From positions 1 to 64,000 of the forward strand of contig NZ_VRZA01000003.1 in assembly GCF_008064665.1 (NCBI RefSeq): a stretch of 64,000 bases of DNA, written 5' to 3'. Position numbers and translations under genes: made by a program. Position 1 is the stretch's first letter; the number at the start of each line of letters is the position of its first letter. Positions 37,171-45,582 of the stretch are shown here, in pieces. The DNA is from Parahaliea maris. Its GTDB lineage: Bacteria; Pseudomonadota; Gammaproteobacteria; Pseudomonadales; Halieaceae. The notes beneath the pieces were generated by a model. It made no database searches. It saw nothing but the letters and a program-made list of their open reading frames with translations, and was not told the DNA's origin.

Positions 37171-38070
37171 TCAGCGGGACCATTCGTCCCAGGTGGGCGG
37201 ATCGCCGAAGTAGCCGTCGAGAAAATCGATAAAACAGCGCACCTTGCTCGCCAGCAGCTGGCGGTGGGCATAGACGGCGTACAGACCGAGGGGCTCCGGC
37301 TCGAAGTCTGCCAGTACGACCCGCAGGCGCCCCTCGGCAATGGCGCGGCCGACAATAAAGGTAGGCTGCACGACGATGCCCGCCCCTGCGATGGCCGCCT
37401 GTGCCAGCACATCGCCATTATTGCCGACCAAAGTAGACTCACCCCCGCGCAGGCCGTCTTCCAGAAATCGGCCACCTACAGTCTCCGCCAGGCTGTAACG
37501 CAGGTAGCGGTGGCCAGCGAGATCTTCCGGCCTGGCGGGAGTACCGTGGGTCGCCAGATAGTCGGGAGAGGCACAGCTGACCAGACGAACCGGCGCGATC
37601 CGGCGGGCGATGAGTGACGAGCTCTTCAACTGCCCTATTCTCAGCGCGACATCAAAGCCCTCTTCCACGATATCCACCTTGCGGTCGTTCAACTGCAGGT
37701 CAATACCCACCGCGGGATGGGCGCGCTGAAAGTCGTGGAGCAACTTGCCCATGTGTCCGGTGGCGAAGGACACCGGCGCGCTGATCCGCAACAGGCCACG
37801 GGCGCCGGACTGCAAATCGCCCAGCTGGTTTTCCATGTCGTCAATATCATCCAGCACCTGCTTCGCCCGCTGCAGGTAGCGCTCACCGGCTTCGGTGAGG
37901 TGCACCTTGCGGGTGGTGCGGTTGAGCAGTCGCACGCCCAGGTGATCCTCGAGCTTCGACACATACTTGCTGACCAGTTGCGGCGAGGTGTCGAGACGTT
38001 CGGCGGCGCGGGTAAAGCTGCCTTCGGCGTTGACGGTCACAAACGCCCGCATGGCGTCGATACGATCCAT
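37171..38070 (-). CDS. LysR family transcriptional regulator
   Basis: A 299-residue LTTR: winged HTH at 1-60 (MDRIDAMRAFVTVNAEGSF start, TSPQLVSKYVSKLEDHLGVRLLNR) and a substrate-binding domain (about 90-290). It is of the CrgA/DmlR-like subgroup judged by the N-terminus. It faces the doxX-dioxygenase pair across 138 bp and most likely controls it, as is usual for divergent LysR genes. Its 3' end is 23 bp from the convergent giant gene. Confidence 0.93.
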   Translation of the reverse strand: MDRIDAMRAFVTVNAEGSFTRAAERLDTSPQLVSKYVSKLEDHLGVRLLNRTTRKVHLTEAGERYLQRAKQVLDDIDDMENQLGDLQSGARGLLRISAPVSFATGHMGKLLHDFQRAHPAVGIDLQLNDRKVDIVEEGFDVALRIGQLKSSSLIARRIAPVRLVSCASPDYLATHGTPARPEDLAGHRYLRYSLAETVGGRFLEDGLRGGESTLVGNNGDVLAQAAIAGAGIVVQPTFIVGRAIAEGRLRVVLADFEPEPLGLYAVYAHRQLLASKVRCFIDFLDGYFGDPPTWDEWSR

Positions 38071-38083
38071 TGCCTGCCCCTTT

Positions 38084-38102
38084 TATCAACAATGTGTTGA
38101 TA
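38084..38102. promoter_or_regulatory. Probable LysR operator, 8-3-8 palindrome
   Basis: TATCAACA-ATG-TGTTGATA is a perfect inverted repeat and fits the LysR T-N11-A rule. It begins 14 bp upstream of the regulator's ATG, in the spacer shared with doxX, a position suited to autorepression and divergent activation. Confidence 0.65.
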
Positions 38103-38208
38103 GTTATGCAATGGAAGGCATCTTATTGGATGTTTTTAGCGATAGTAAAGTAGCTCCATCCCCTGCAATGAGCAGGGCAACCAGATCACACATCCGAGGA
38201 GACGCAAA

Positions 38209-38700
38209 ATGAACACCAACATCGCTCAAAAACTACTGCACTCTGACGGCGGCTTCGCCGCCCTGGCACTGCGCGTACCGACAGGCATTGTCCTTGCCGC
38301 CCACGGCGCGCAGAAACTGTTCGGCGCCTTTGGCGGCTACGGCCTGGAAGGGACAGGCCAGTGGATGGCCAGCATTGGCCTGGAGCCCGGCTACCTGATG
38401 GCCCTGCTCGCGGGCAGCGCCGAATTCTTTGGCGGCCTCGCGCTGCTGCTCGGTCTGTTGACCCGGCCGGCGGCCATCGTCACCGCTTTCACCATGCTGG
38501 TGGCGATTTTCAGCGCCCACTGGCAGGGCGGACTGTTTTTGACCAACAATGGCTACGAATATGCCCTGACCCTGCTTGCGGTCAGTGTGTCCCTGGCCAT
38601 TCAGGGTGCCGGACATTTTGCGCTGGACAACCTGCTATCGCGCCTGGCAAACCGCGACCGGCGGATAACTGTGGCCGACCTCGCCCAGGCCAGAGCCTGA
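38209..38700 (+). CDS. DoxX family membrane protein
   Basis: A 163-residue four-span inner-membrane protein of the DoxX family (LALRVPTGIVLAAHGAQKLFGAFGGYG near the start; SAEFFGGLALLLGLLTRPAA in span 2). The family is linked to quinone or thiosulfate redox chemistry and to oxidative-stress protection complexes. AGGAG precedes the ATG. The dioxygenase gene follows after 43 bp; both are divergent from a LysR gene, forming a small regulated redox unit. Confidence 0.9.
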   Translation: MNTNIAQKLLHSDGGFAALALRVPTGIVLAAHGAQKLFGAFGGYGLEGTGQWMASIGLEPGYLMALLAGSAEFFGGLALLLGLLTRPAAIVTAFTMLVAIFSAHWQGGLFLTNNGYEYALTLLAVSVSLAIQGAGHFALDNLLSRLANRDRRITVADLAQARA

Positions 38701-38743
38701 ATCCACTGACAGCGCGCAAGGGTTATTAACCGGAGAACTTCCG

Positions 38744-39550
38744 ATGAGTGTACACAGGGACATCCTTTACATCTCCCACGGCGGCGGCCCCCTGCCGCTG
38801 CTGGGAGACCCCGGCCACCGCGAGATGGTCCAGCACCTGCGGGCCCTGGCCGGCCAGTTGCCCCGGCCAGACGCCCTTCTGGTGATCAGCGCCCACTGGG
38901 AAGCCGGCGTAGCTACCGTCACCTCCCATCCACAGCCCGCGCTTATCTACGATTACTACGGCTTTCCACCGGAATCCTATGCAATCACCTACCCCTGTCC
39001 GGGGGAGCCAGTGCTGGCGGGCAAGATAGCAGTCGCCCTGCAGCAAGCGGGCATCCGCTCCCGAACGGACAGCACCCGAGGCCTCGACCACGGCGCCTTC
39101 GTGCCGCTGAAGATCATGTACCCGGAAGCCGACATTCCGGTAGTCCAGCTGTCCCTGCTGTCCAGCCTGGAGGCTGAATCGCACCTGGCCATGGGTGAGG
39201 CCCTCGCGACGCTGGAACACGGTCGGCTGCTGGTGCTGGGTTCAGGGTTTTCCTTTCACAACCTGCGCGCCCTGCTGGACACATCCGCCGCCGGCAAGCG
39301 CGCGCGCAACGAAGCGTTTGAGGAGTGGCTGCTCAACACCTGCGCCAGCCGAAACATAGCCGAGGCAGAACGCCGACAGCGGCTGGTCGACTGGGAGCAG
39401 GCACCCCATGCACGCTACTGTCACCCCCGGGAGGAACACCTCCTGCCCCTGCACGTCTGCTATGGCATGGCGGGCAAACCCAGCAATGGCCATATCAGTG
39501 CCGACATCATGGATACCCGCTCGGGCTTCTATCACTGGGTCGGCCGCTAA
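38744..39550 (+). CDS. Class III extradiol dioxygenase, 4,5-DOPA dioxygenase (YgiD/LigB-like)
   Basis: A 268-residue LigB-superfamily protein. The iron/zinc ligand candidates typical of YgiD-type proteins are visible: His in ISHGGGPLPL near residue 10, ISAHWEAG near 47, DHGAFVPL near 115 and the C-terminal HPREEHLLPLHV. The enzyme cleaves catechol-type rings next to a hydroxyl; the physiological substrate is not known. It is cotranscribed with doxX. Confidence 0.87.
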   Translation: MSVHRDILYISHGGGPLPLLGDPGHREMVQHLRALAGQLPRPDALLVISAHWEAGVATVTSHPQPALIYDYYGFPPESYAITYPCPGEPVLAGKIAVALQQAGIRSRTDSTRGLDHGAFVPLKIMYPEADIPVVQLSLLSSLEAESHLAMGEALATLEHGRLLVLGSGFSFHNLRALLDTSAAGKRARNEAFEEWLLNTCASRNIAEAERRQRLVDWEQAPHARYCHPREEHLLPLHVCYGMAGKPSNGHISADIMDTRSGFYHWVGR

Positions 39551-39562
39551 AGCAGCCGGGCA

Positions 39563-39597
39563 AAAAAAAAGAGCAACCCCCTCATCGGGAGTTGCTC
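39563..39597 (-). terminator. Rho-independent terminator of dsbA
   Basis: On the minus strand, GAGCAAC (39597-39591) pairs with GTTGCTC (39577-39571), with extra GGG/CCC pairing inside, followed by a run of nine U (39570-39562). It lies 26 bp after the dsbA stop. On the plus strand there is no T-run, so it does not terminate the dioxygenase gene. Confidence 0.85.
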
Positions 39598-39622
39598 TCG
39601 GGTTGTCCCGGAGGGGAGTGCG

Positions 39623-40252
39623 TTACTCGCCTGCCGCCCGTTCCTTCTCGATGAGGAAGTCAGCAACCTTGAGCATGTTGGCCTGGCTGCCAGCCTTGCG
39701 GGTGGAAATTCGGTACTTGCCGTTGACCATCATCTCCGGGGTGCCGGTGATTTTCGCAGCGCGTGCCCGGCTGTTGGCCTGACGCACCTGGCTGTTCACG
39801 CCAAAGGAGTTGTAGGCCTTGTCAAAGTCTTCTGCGGATACCCCATTGGCGGTGAACAGGGCCTTGATCTCCTTGTCGGACTGCAGGCGCTTGCGATCAA
39901 CATTCATCGCCTGAAACAGCACCGGGTGCATGGCTTCGCCCACACCGAGGACTTCCGCGGTATAAAAGGCCTTGGCATGCAACTCCATGGGCTTGTTCCA
40001 CACCGCAGGCGAACCCACAAACTGGACATCCTCCGCCAGGCCTTTCTTCCACTGACCGATCAGCGGTTCGAAGCTGTAGCAGTGGCCACAGCCATACCAG
40101 AAAAATTCCACTACCTCGACTTTATCGCCGGTTGTGGTCCGGATGGGGGGGGTGATCAGGTCGTAATCCTCACCCTCCTTGAAATCCTGCGCCTGCGCAG
40201 CAAGCGGCGCCAGGGCTAACATCGCAAAGGCCAGTACCAGGTGTTTCAGCAT
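39623..40252 (-). CDS. dsbA: Thiol:disulfide interchange protein DsbA
   Basis: Periplasmic oxidase that introduces disulfides into exported proteins and is recycled by DsbB. The 209-residue precursor has a signal peptide (cleavage after about AAQA, residue 21), active site C55-G-H-C58 in FFWYGCGHCYSF and the cis-proline loop TGTPEMMVNGKY. AGGAG lies six bases before the ATG. Next to the cytochrome c genes as in Pseudomonas (PA5489-PA5491 order); it may help their cysteine handling. Confidence 0.95.
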   Translation of the reverse strand: MLKHLVLAFAMLALAPLAAQAQDFKEGEDYDLITPPIRTTTGDKVEVVEFFWYGCGHCYSFEPLIGQWKKGLAEDVQFVGSPAVWNKPMELHAKAFYTAEVLGVGEAMHPVLFQAMNVDRKRLQSDKEIKALFTANGVSAEDFDKAYNSFGVNSQVRQANSRARAAKITGTPEMMVNGKYRISTRKAGSQANMLKVADFLIEKERAAGE

Positions 40253-40330
40253 GTTTTTCTCCTGAGTTGTGCTCCAGCGTAAGACCGCTATTTAACGGGA
40301 TTGTTCAGCACTGGGCAAAATTTTGAAGCT

Positions 40331-40450
40331 CGCCGCTTCGGGCGTCTTGCCCTCTCGCGGCATACTGCCGAACGCGGCCCGGCCCTTCCTGGGCATTCGC
40401 CGCTACGGGCTTCCTGCCCTCTCGCGGCATACTGCCCTTCCCTGGGCATA
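40331..40450. repeat. Short direct repeat between cytochrome c4 and dsbA
   Basis: Two imperfect copies (40331-40397 and 40398-40450) of a unit beginning CGCCGCTnCGGGC, containing the 20-bp identical block CCCTCTCGCGGCATACTGCC and ending CTTCC(C)TGGGCAT. The second copy lacks 16 bp near its end. They lie in the upstream region of dsbA and may be a slippage duplication or paired regulator sites. Confidence 0.7.
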
Positions 40451-40471
40451 AAAAAGGCGGCCTTGGCCGCC
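40450..40471 (-). terminator. Rho-independent terminator of the cytochrome c4 gene
   Basis: Minus-strand GGCGGCC-AA-GGCCGCC (40471-40456) followed by a U run (40455-40450), 28 bp after the c4 stop. It separates the cytochrome transcript from dsbA. Confidence 0.8.
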
Positions 40472-40498
40472 TCTGTCGCGTGCGCTCGGGTTACCGGC

Positions 40499-41131
40499 CT
40501 ATTTCAGGCCTGCCGCGTAACTCGACACCGCTTCGATCTCCTTGTCGCTGAGGCCGAAAGCCGTGGTGCGCATGATGCGCGTGTCACCGTCGTTGGTACG
40601 ACCGGTCTCATCCTCGTAGCCCTTGCGGTACATCTGCAACTGGCTCGCGATGTAATCGGCATGCTGCCCCGCCAGTGAGGGGAACCCTGCCGGGGCGTTG
40701 CCCTTGCCGTTGGGAGAGTGGCATGCCATGCACGCCGGCACACCGCGTTCAGCCACACCGGAACGGTACACTTTTGCCCCCAGGGCCAGCAGATCCGGGT
40801 TGGTCTGGCTGCCGCTGCGGGGCTGGGCGGCAAAGTAAGCCGCCATATCCGCCAGTTGCTGGTCCGATTTACCATCCAGCTGGCCGGCCATGGTCGGCAC
40901 CGGGCGGGCTCCGTCGCGAATGTCCTGCAACTGTTTGAACAGGTACCGCTCGTTCTGCTGGGCCAGTTTGGGGAAGCTGGGGGCAGGGCTGTTGCCATCG
41001 GCACCATGACAGGCGCCACAGGCCACTACCAGGTCCTTGCCAGCGTCTGCGTTACCTGCGGGGGTAGCGGCAATCGCCGCCTGACTCAGACCCATCATCA
41101 GGCCGATAATAGCTACGGTTTTTTTCATCAT
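40499..41131 (-). CDS. Cytochrome c4-type diheme cytochrome
   Basis: A 210-residue periplasmic diheme protein: signal peptide to about residue 21, heme 1 C38-G-A-C41-H42 and heme 2 C134-M-A-C137-H138, in two homologous halves with methionine ligands expected in PVPTMAGQ and TRIMRTTA. Cytochrome c4 carries electrons to terminal oxidases such as the caa3/aa3 enzyme encoded at 46-54 kb. It is downstream of the c5-like gene by 35 bp. Confidence 0.93.
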   Translation of the reverse strand: MMKKTVAIIGLMMGLSQAAIAATPAGNADAGKDLVVACGACHGADGNSPAPSFPKLAQQNERYLFKQLQDIRDGARPVPTMAGQLDGKSDQQLADMAAYFAAQPRSGSQTNPDLLALGAKVYRSGVAERGVPACMACHSPNGKGNAPAGFPSLAGQHADYIASQLQMYRKGYEDETGRTNDGDTRIMRTTAFGLSDKEIEAVSSYAAGLK

Positions 41132-41166
41132 TCTTCCAGGTCTGGGCGTGCTGAAAAATCGTCGGC

Positions 41167-41475
41167 TTACTTGGCCGCTGTGGACATGAAGTCGATCAGG
41201 GCCTTGTAGTCCTCATCGTTGCAATCGAAGCACATGCCTTTCGGAGGCATCGCGTTGAAGCCGTTGTGGATCGACTCCAGCATCTTCGCATCACCCTTCT
41301 CGAGACGCGGCTTCCAGGCGGCGACGTCGTGGGTTTTCGGCGCACCCGCGGTGCCCGCGGCGTGACAGATGGCGCAGCTCTTGTTGTACTTGTCCATCGG
41401 CACTTCGGCCTGAACCAGCGCGGAGAAGGTCGCCGTGGTGACAACAGCAGCGGCAGCAGCAATCAGTTTCTTCAT
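41167..41475 (-). CDS. Cytochrome c5-family monoheme cytochrome
   Basis: A 102-residue precursor: signal peptide to about residue 23, heme site C34-A-I-C37-H38, methionine ligand M76 in NAMPPKGMC and the extra C82-xx-C85 pair typical of cytochrome c5. The ATG at 41475 follows GAGGTGG and begins at MKKLIAA; an earlier in-frame ATG gives a non-signal extension. A perfect TGCCGG-GAAA-CCGGCA hairpin (41531-41546) lies in the spacer shared with divergent engB. Confidence 0.9.
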   Translation of the reverse strand: MKKLIAAAAAVVTTATFSALVQAEVPMDKYNKSCAICHAAGTAGAPKTHDVAAWKPRLEKGDAKMLESIHNGFNAMPPKGMCFDCNDEDYKALIDFMSTAAK

Positions 41476-41604
41476 TTCCCACCTCGGTACATCGAATGGT
41501 TTTGCATTTCCCGGGGCCAAATAACACGCCTGCCGGGAAACCGGCATAAAAAGCTGTGGCATTATATACGAGTTATCTACTGCAGAAAAAGGCAGGTTCC
41601 CTCC

Positions 41605-42267
41605 ATGTCCGACGCCCCCACTCCGACCGCCCCATCGGCCCCGGACTACCGCAAGGCCGAGTTTCTCACCAGCGCAGGTAAATTCAGCCAGTGCCCCGAG
41701 GACAGCGGCTGGGAAGTCGCCTTTGCCGGCCGCTCCAATGCGGGAAAATCAAGCGCAATCAATAGTTTGACGGCCAATACCAAGCTCGCACGCACCTCCA
41801 AAACCCCCGGCCGCACCCAGCTCATCAACTTCTTCTCCCTGAGCCCGGAGCAGCGCCTGGTCGACCTGCCGGGCTACGGCTTCGCCAAGGTACCGCAGAA
41901 GATCAAGCTGGAGTGGACCAAACAGCTCGAGGCCTACCTGGCCCAGCGCCAGAGCCTCCGCGGCCTGATCCTGCTGATGGATGTGCGCCACCCGCTGCAG
42001 CCCTTCGACCGGCAGATGCTCGGCTGGGCGCTGGCCGCCCAGATGCCGGTACATATTCTGCTGACCAAGGCCGACAAGCTGAAAAAGGGCCCTGCCGGAA
42101 ATACGCTGCTGCAGGTGCGCAAGGATTTGAAACCACACCAGGACCTGGTCAGCGTCCAGCTTTTCTCCGCGCTCAAGCATACGGGGCACAAGGAGCTGAT
42201 CAGGGTGCTGGATGGGTGGCTGACGGATGACTCGGTGTATGACGAGGAGGAGATTGAGTCGGTTTAG
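41605..42267 (+). CDS. engB: Ribosome biogenesis GTP-binding protein EngB/YsxC
   Basis: A 220-residue TRAFAC GTPase needed for 50S subunit assembly. Motifs: P-loop GRSNAGKS (42-49), switch-I Thr near [15 protein letters not shown] (G3), TKAD (G4) and SALKHTG (G5). The ATG at 41605 is chosen because it opens at the family start; upstream in-frame sequence runs through the divergent promoter. Convergent with polA, as in E. coli (yihA) and Pseudomonas, with an sRNA-sized gap between. Confidence 0.95.
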   Translation: MSDAPTPTAPSAPDYRKAEFLTSAGKFSQCPEDSGWEVAFAGRSNAGKSSAINSLTANTKLARTSKTPGRTQLINFFSLSPEQRLVDLPGYGFAKVPQKIKLEWTKQLEAYLAQRQSLRGLILLMDVRHPLQPFDRQMLGWALAAQMPVHILLTKADKLKKGPAGNTLLQVRKDLKPHQDLVSVQLFSALKHTGHKELIRVLDGWLTDDSVYDEEEIESV

Positions 42268-42320
42268 AGCGGTTGGCTGGTCATTAGTAGTTCGGTTTCA
42301 GAGTTTTGAGCCTAGAACCC

Positions 42321-42435
42321 GCGCCTGCGGCACCCGGGGCTTTTCCGGGACACGCCGTTAACCCGTCCATGGGGGCTCCTCAGCGGCCGTCCGGGCCGCT
42401 GAAGGTCCCGGAAAAGCCCCGGGTGCCGCACGCGC
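42321..42435 (-). repeat. Locus C left palindromic element
   Basis: Outer arms 42321-42351 and 42405-42435 pair over 31 positions with a single mismatch, one of the strongest inverted repeats in the window. The inner hairpin (42381-42401, CAGCGGCC/GGCCGCTG) and the CCATGGGGGCTCCTC block match the decayed left element of locus A. Read on the minus strand the core ends GGCGTGTCC, as in the others. Confidence 0.85.
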
Positions 42436-42497
42436 TCCACTGGTGCTCTTTTTGATCCCACCACTTCGAATCTGACTCATTGGAACCTGGTGCCAAT

Positions 42498-42627
42498 GTA
42501 GGGCGTGTGCTGGGGGTGCGCCACTATGGACCGTCAGCGGCCATGGACGGCCGCTGTCGAGCGCGACATGGATGTCATGCTGTTAGCGTGTCCATAGAGG
42601 CGTACACCCAGCATACGCCCGGCCTAC
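42498..42627 (+). repeat. Locus C right palindromic element
   Basis: Outer arms 42498-42531 and 42590-42627 pair with few mismatches. Hairpin 1 at 42535-42556 (CAGCGGCC-atggac-GGCCGCTG) and hairpin 2 at 42565-42576 (GACAT-GG-ATGTC) fill the interior. Relative to locus A, the arm next to the core changes from TTTCCGGAC/GTCCGGAAA to CTATGGAC/GTCCATAG, so both sides changed together. Confidence 0.82.
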
Positions 42628-42673
42628 AGCGTGCCTCACGCTGACGCAATGTTCGCAGGAGTAAGGGGCGTAT

Positions 42674-42794
42674 AAAAAAAGCCCGGTGCCTATAGGGGGG
42701 TAGGCGACCGGGCAGCTTGGGTCTCTGGGGAAGAGACTTTGCTCTGGTGGCGGCCCATGGAGAGTGACCGCCGGAGCGTGTAGCAGCAAGCTAC
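42674..42794 (-). ncRNA. Predicted sigma-E-dependent small RNA downstream of polA (ErsA/Spot 42 position)
   Basis: About 121 nt from a predicted start near 42794 to a terminator U run at 42680-42674. Four hairpins can be drawn: SL1 GUAGC/GCUAC (42794-42780), SL2 GGCGGUC/GGCCGCC (42772-42749), SL3 GUCUCU-UCCCC-AGAGAC (42737-42721) and SL4, the terminator, GCCCGGU/ACCGGGC plus GCCUA/UAGGC around a C-rich loop (42713-42681). SL3 and SL4 present UCCCC and CCCCCC, suited to pairing with Shine-Dalgarno sequences. The gene lies between polA and engB on the polA strand, exactly where E. coli has spf (Spot 42) and Pseudomonas has AlgU-dependent ErsA. Primary-sequence homology to either was not tested. 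A likely Hfq-dependent envelope-stress regulator. Confidence 0.72.
42681..42713 (-). terminator. Rho-independent terminator of the predicted sRNA
   Basis: Minus strand GCCCGGT-c-GCCTA, loop of mainly C, TAGGC-ACCGGGC, then seven T (42680-42674). A 12-bp stem with one bulge; strong and one-directional. Confidence 0.85.
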
Positions 42795-42800
42795 GATTAA

Positions 42801-42828
42801 TGAGACTGGGAGCAAACGACTTAGTTCC
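42801..42828 (-). promoter_or_regulatory. Sigma-E/AlgU-type promoter of the predicted sRNA
   Basis: Minus-strand -35 GGAACT (42828-42823) and -10 GTCTCA (42806-42801). Aligned to the E. coli consensus GGAACTT-N15-GTCTAA the match is GGAACTa-N15-GTCTcA; against the AlgU form GAACTT-N16-TCTGA the spacing is also exact. An A/T tract (42833-42846) just upstream may be an UP element. Confidence 0.72.
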
Positions 42829-42864
42829 GCCGGCAGCAAAAAATTTTTCCCCGGGGGCGTCCCG

Positions 42865-45582
42865 TCAGTGCGCCTCATCCCAGTTATCGCCCACCCCGGC
42901 CTCCACCAGCAGCGGCACTTCGAGCTGGGCAGCGCCCGACATCAGTTCACAGATCCTGTCGCTGACGGCCTCTACCAAATTCGCACCCACTTCGAGCACC
43001 AGTTCATCGTGGACCTGCATGATCAACCGGGCATCGGCGCCCTCCTCCTGCAACCAGGCATCCACCGACAGCATCGCCTTCTTGATGATGTCTGCGGCTG
43101 TGCCCTGCATCGGTGCATTGATAGCCGTCCGCTCAGCTGCCTGCACCCGCATCTTGTTGCGGGCATTGATCTCCGGCAGGTACAGACGGCGACCAAACAG
43201 GGTTTCTACATAGCCCTTCTCGTGGGCCAGCTCGCGGGTACTGTCCATGTAGCGCTGGACCCCGGGGTAGCGCTCGAAGTACAGGTCGATATAGTCCTGC
43301 GCCTCGTTGCGGCCCAGATGGAGCTGGCGCGCCAGGCCGAAGGCGGACATGCCGTAGATCAGGCCGAAGTTGATCGCCTTGGCCTTGCGACGCTGCTCCG
43401 CAGTGACCGATTCCAGTGGCGTACCGAATACTTCAGCAGCGGTGGCCCGGTGCACATCGAGACCATCGCGGAAGGCACTCAACAATCCCTCGTCCCCGGA
43501 CAGGTGAGCCATGATGCGCAGCTCGATCTGGGAATAGTCCGCCGCCACGATGCGGTAACCCTTCGGCGCGATGAAGGCCTGGCGAACCCGCCGGCCCTCC
43601 TCCGTGCGGATCGGTATGTTCTGCAGGTTGGGATCGGAAGAGGACAGCCGGCCGGTGGCGGCGACCGCCTGGTGGTAGGACGTGTGCACCCGCCCGGTGA
43701 CCGGGTTGATCATCTCCGGCAGCTTGTCGGTATAGGTCGACTTCAGTTTGCTCAGACTGCGGTACTCCAGCAGCACCTTGGGCAGCGGGTAGTCCAGCGC
43801 CAGTTCCACCAGCACTTCTTCCGCGGTGGACGGCGCGCCCTTCGGCGTCTTGCGGATAACAGGCAGTTCGAGCTTTTCAAACAGGATTTCCCCCAGCTGC
43901 TTGGGCGAGCCAAGGTTGAACGGCTGCCCCGCCAGGTCATGGGCCTGCGCTTCGAGGGCCTGCAACCGCTTGCCCAGATCGGCGCTCTGTTGCTGTAGCA
44001 TCTCGCGGGACAACAGCGCCCCCTGGCGCTCGATGCGGGACAGGACCGGCACCAGGGGCAGCTCGATGTCGCGGAATACACTGGCGGGCCCGGATTCGGC
44101 CTCCAGCTTCGGCCACAGCTGTTGGTGCAGGCGCAGGGTGATGTCGGCATCTTCTGCCGCATAGGGCCCCGCCTGCTCCAGCGGAATCTGGTTGAAGGTC
44201 AGCTGCTTGGCCCCCTTGCCGGCGATATCCTCGAAATGGATGGTCTTGTGGCCCAGGTATTTGAGCGCCAGGCTGTCCATATCATGACGGGTGGCCACTG
44301 AATCCAGCACATAGGATTCCAGCATCGTATCGAAACGGATGCCGCGCAGAGTGATACCGTGATTGGCCAGCACGCTGGCATCATATTTCAGGTTCTGCCC
44401 GACCTTGGCCCGGGCGTCATCCTCCAGCAGCGGCTTGAACTGCGCCAGCACAGCGTCCCTGTCCAACTGGTCGGGTGCACCGGGGTAATCGTGGGCCAGG
44501 GGCACATAGGCAGCCTCCCCGGCGGTGACAGCGAAAGACAAGCCGACAATCCGGGCTTCCATGTAATTGAGGCTGGTGGTCTCGGTGTCGAAGGCGAACA
44601 GCTCTGCCGCGGCCAGCCGTTCCAGCCAGGTGTCCAGGTCTGCCTGCTCGGTAACGGTCACATAGTGCGTTTCCAGCGCTTCGGCCTGGACCACCTCGCC
44701 CTCCCCCAGCAACTCGTCCAGCCAGGCCTTGAACTCCAGCCGCGTATACCACTCCAGCAGCGCGTCCTTGTCCGGCGGACCGTTACTCAGGTCCTCGGGT
44801 TTCTCGTCGAGGGCGACGTCGGTTTTGATCGTGGCCAGCTCGTACGACAGGAAGGCCTTGTCGCGCTCGGCCTCCAGTTTGGCACCCATGGACTTGGAGC
44901 CCCGGAATCCCAGGCCTGACACCTTGTCGAGGTTGGCGTAGATCGCTTCCAGGCCGCCCAGCCCCTGCAGCAGGGCCAGTGCCGTTTTCTCCCCCACGCC
45001 GGGAACGCCGGGAATGTTGTCGACTTTGTCACCCATCAGGGCCAGAAAATCGATGATCAGCTCCGGGGGTATGCCAAACTTGTCGCCCACCCCGGCCACG
45101 TCCATCACCGTATCGGTCATGGTGTTGACCAGGGTGGTATTGGCATCGACCAGCTGCGCCATGTCCTTGTCGCCGGTGGAAATGATCACCGCCCTGCCCT
45201 GTGCGCTGGCCTGTCGCGCCAGCGTCCCGATGACATCATCTGCCTCGACCCCTTCAACACAGAGCAGCGGCAGACCGAGAGCGCGCACCAGCGAGTGAAT
45301 AGGCTCCACCTGCTCCCGCAGCTCGTCGGGCATTGGCGGGCGCTGCGCCTTGTACTCGGCAAACAGCTCATCCCGGAAGGTTTTGCCCTTGGCATCGAAC
45401 ACCACCGCTACCGGACTCTGGGGGTAATCCTTCATCAGGCGCTTGATCATGCTGATCACGCCCTTCACCGCGCCAGTAGATTCCCCTTTGGAATTAGTGA
45501 GCGGCGGCAGGGCGTGAAAAGCCCGGTACAGGTAAGAGGACCCGTCCACCAGAACGAGGGGAGGGATGTTACTGCTTGGCAT
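42865..45582 (-). CDS. polA: DNA polymerase I
   Basis: PolA fills gaps, removes RNA primers and acts in excision repair. The 905-residue enzyme has all three domains: 5'-3' flap exonuclease (about 1-290, [18 protein letters not shown] start, GDKDMAQLV), 3'-5' proofreading exonuclease (about 310-500, intact DTETTSL and [11 protein letters not shown]) and family-A polymerase (about 510-905, motif [16 protein letters not shown], motif [16 protein letters not shown], motif C VHDELVLE). Proofreading residues are intact. Divergent from the small secreted-protein gene, convergent with engB. Confidence 0.97.
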   Translation of the reverse strand: MPSSNIPPLVLVDGSSYLYRAFHALPPLTNSKGESTGAVKGVISMIKRLMKDYPQSPVAVVFDAKGKTFRDELFAEYKAQRPPMPDELREQVEPIHSLVRALGLPLLCVEGVEADDVIGTLARQASAQGRAVIISTGDKDMAQLVDANTTLVNTMTDTVMDVAGVGDKFGIPPELIIDFLALMGDKVDNIPGVPGVGEKTALALLQGLGGLEAIYANLDKVSGLGFRGSKSMGAKLEAERDKAFLSYELATIKTDVALDEKPEDLSNGPPDKDALLEWYTRLEFKAWLDELLGEGEVVQAEALETHYVTVTEQADLDTWLERLAAAELFAFDTETTSLNYMEARIVGLSFAVTAGEAAYVPLAHDYPGAPDQLDRDAVLAQFKPLLEDDARAKVGQNLKYDASVLANHGITLRGIRFDTMLESYVLDSVATRHDMDSLALKYLGHKTIHFEDIAGKGAKQLTFNQIPLEQAGPYAAEDADITLRLHQQLWPKLEAESGPASVFRDIELPLVPVLSRIERQGALLSREMLQQQSADLGKRLQALEAQAHDLAGQPFNLGSPKQLGEILFEKLELPVIRKTPKGAPSTAEEVLVELALDYPLPKVLLEYRSLSKLKSTYTDKLPEMINPVTGRVHTSYHQAVAATGRLSSSDPNLQNIPIRTEEGRRVRQAFIAPKGYRIVAADYSQIELRIMAHLSGDEGLLSAFRDGLDVHRATAAEVFGTPLESVTAEQRRKAKAINFGLIYGMSAFGLARQLHLGRNEAQDYIDLYFERYPGVQRYMDSTRELAHEKGYVETLFGRRLYLPEINARNKMRVQAAERTAINAPMQGTAADIIKKAMLSVDAWLQEEGADARLIMQVHDELVLEVGANLVEAVSDRICELMSGAAQLEVPLLVEAGVGDNWDEAH

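Larger units (their letters stand above)
42268..42673. other. Intergenic region with repeat locus C
   Basis: The engB-proximal part of the engB/polA spacer. It holds two palindromic elements (42321-42435 and 42498-42627) and no credible gene. The polA-proximal part is the predicted sRNA gene. Confidence 0.75.
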
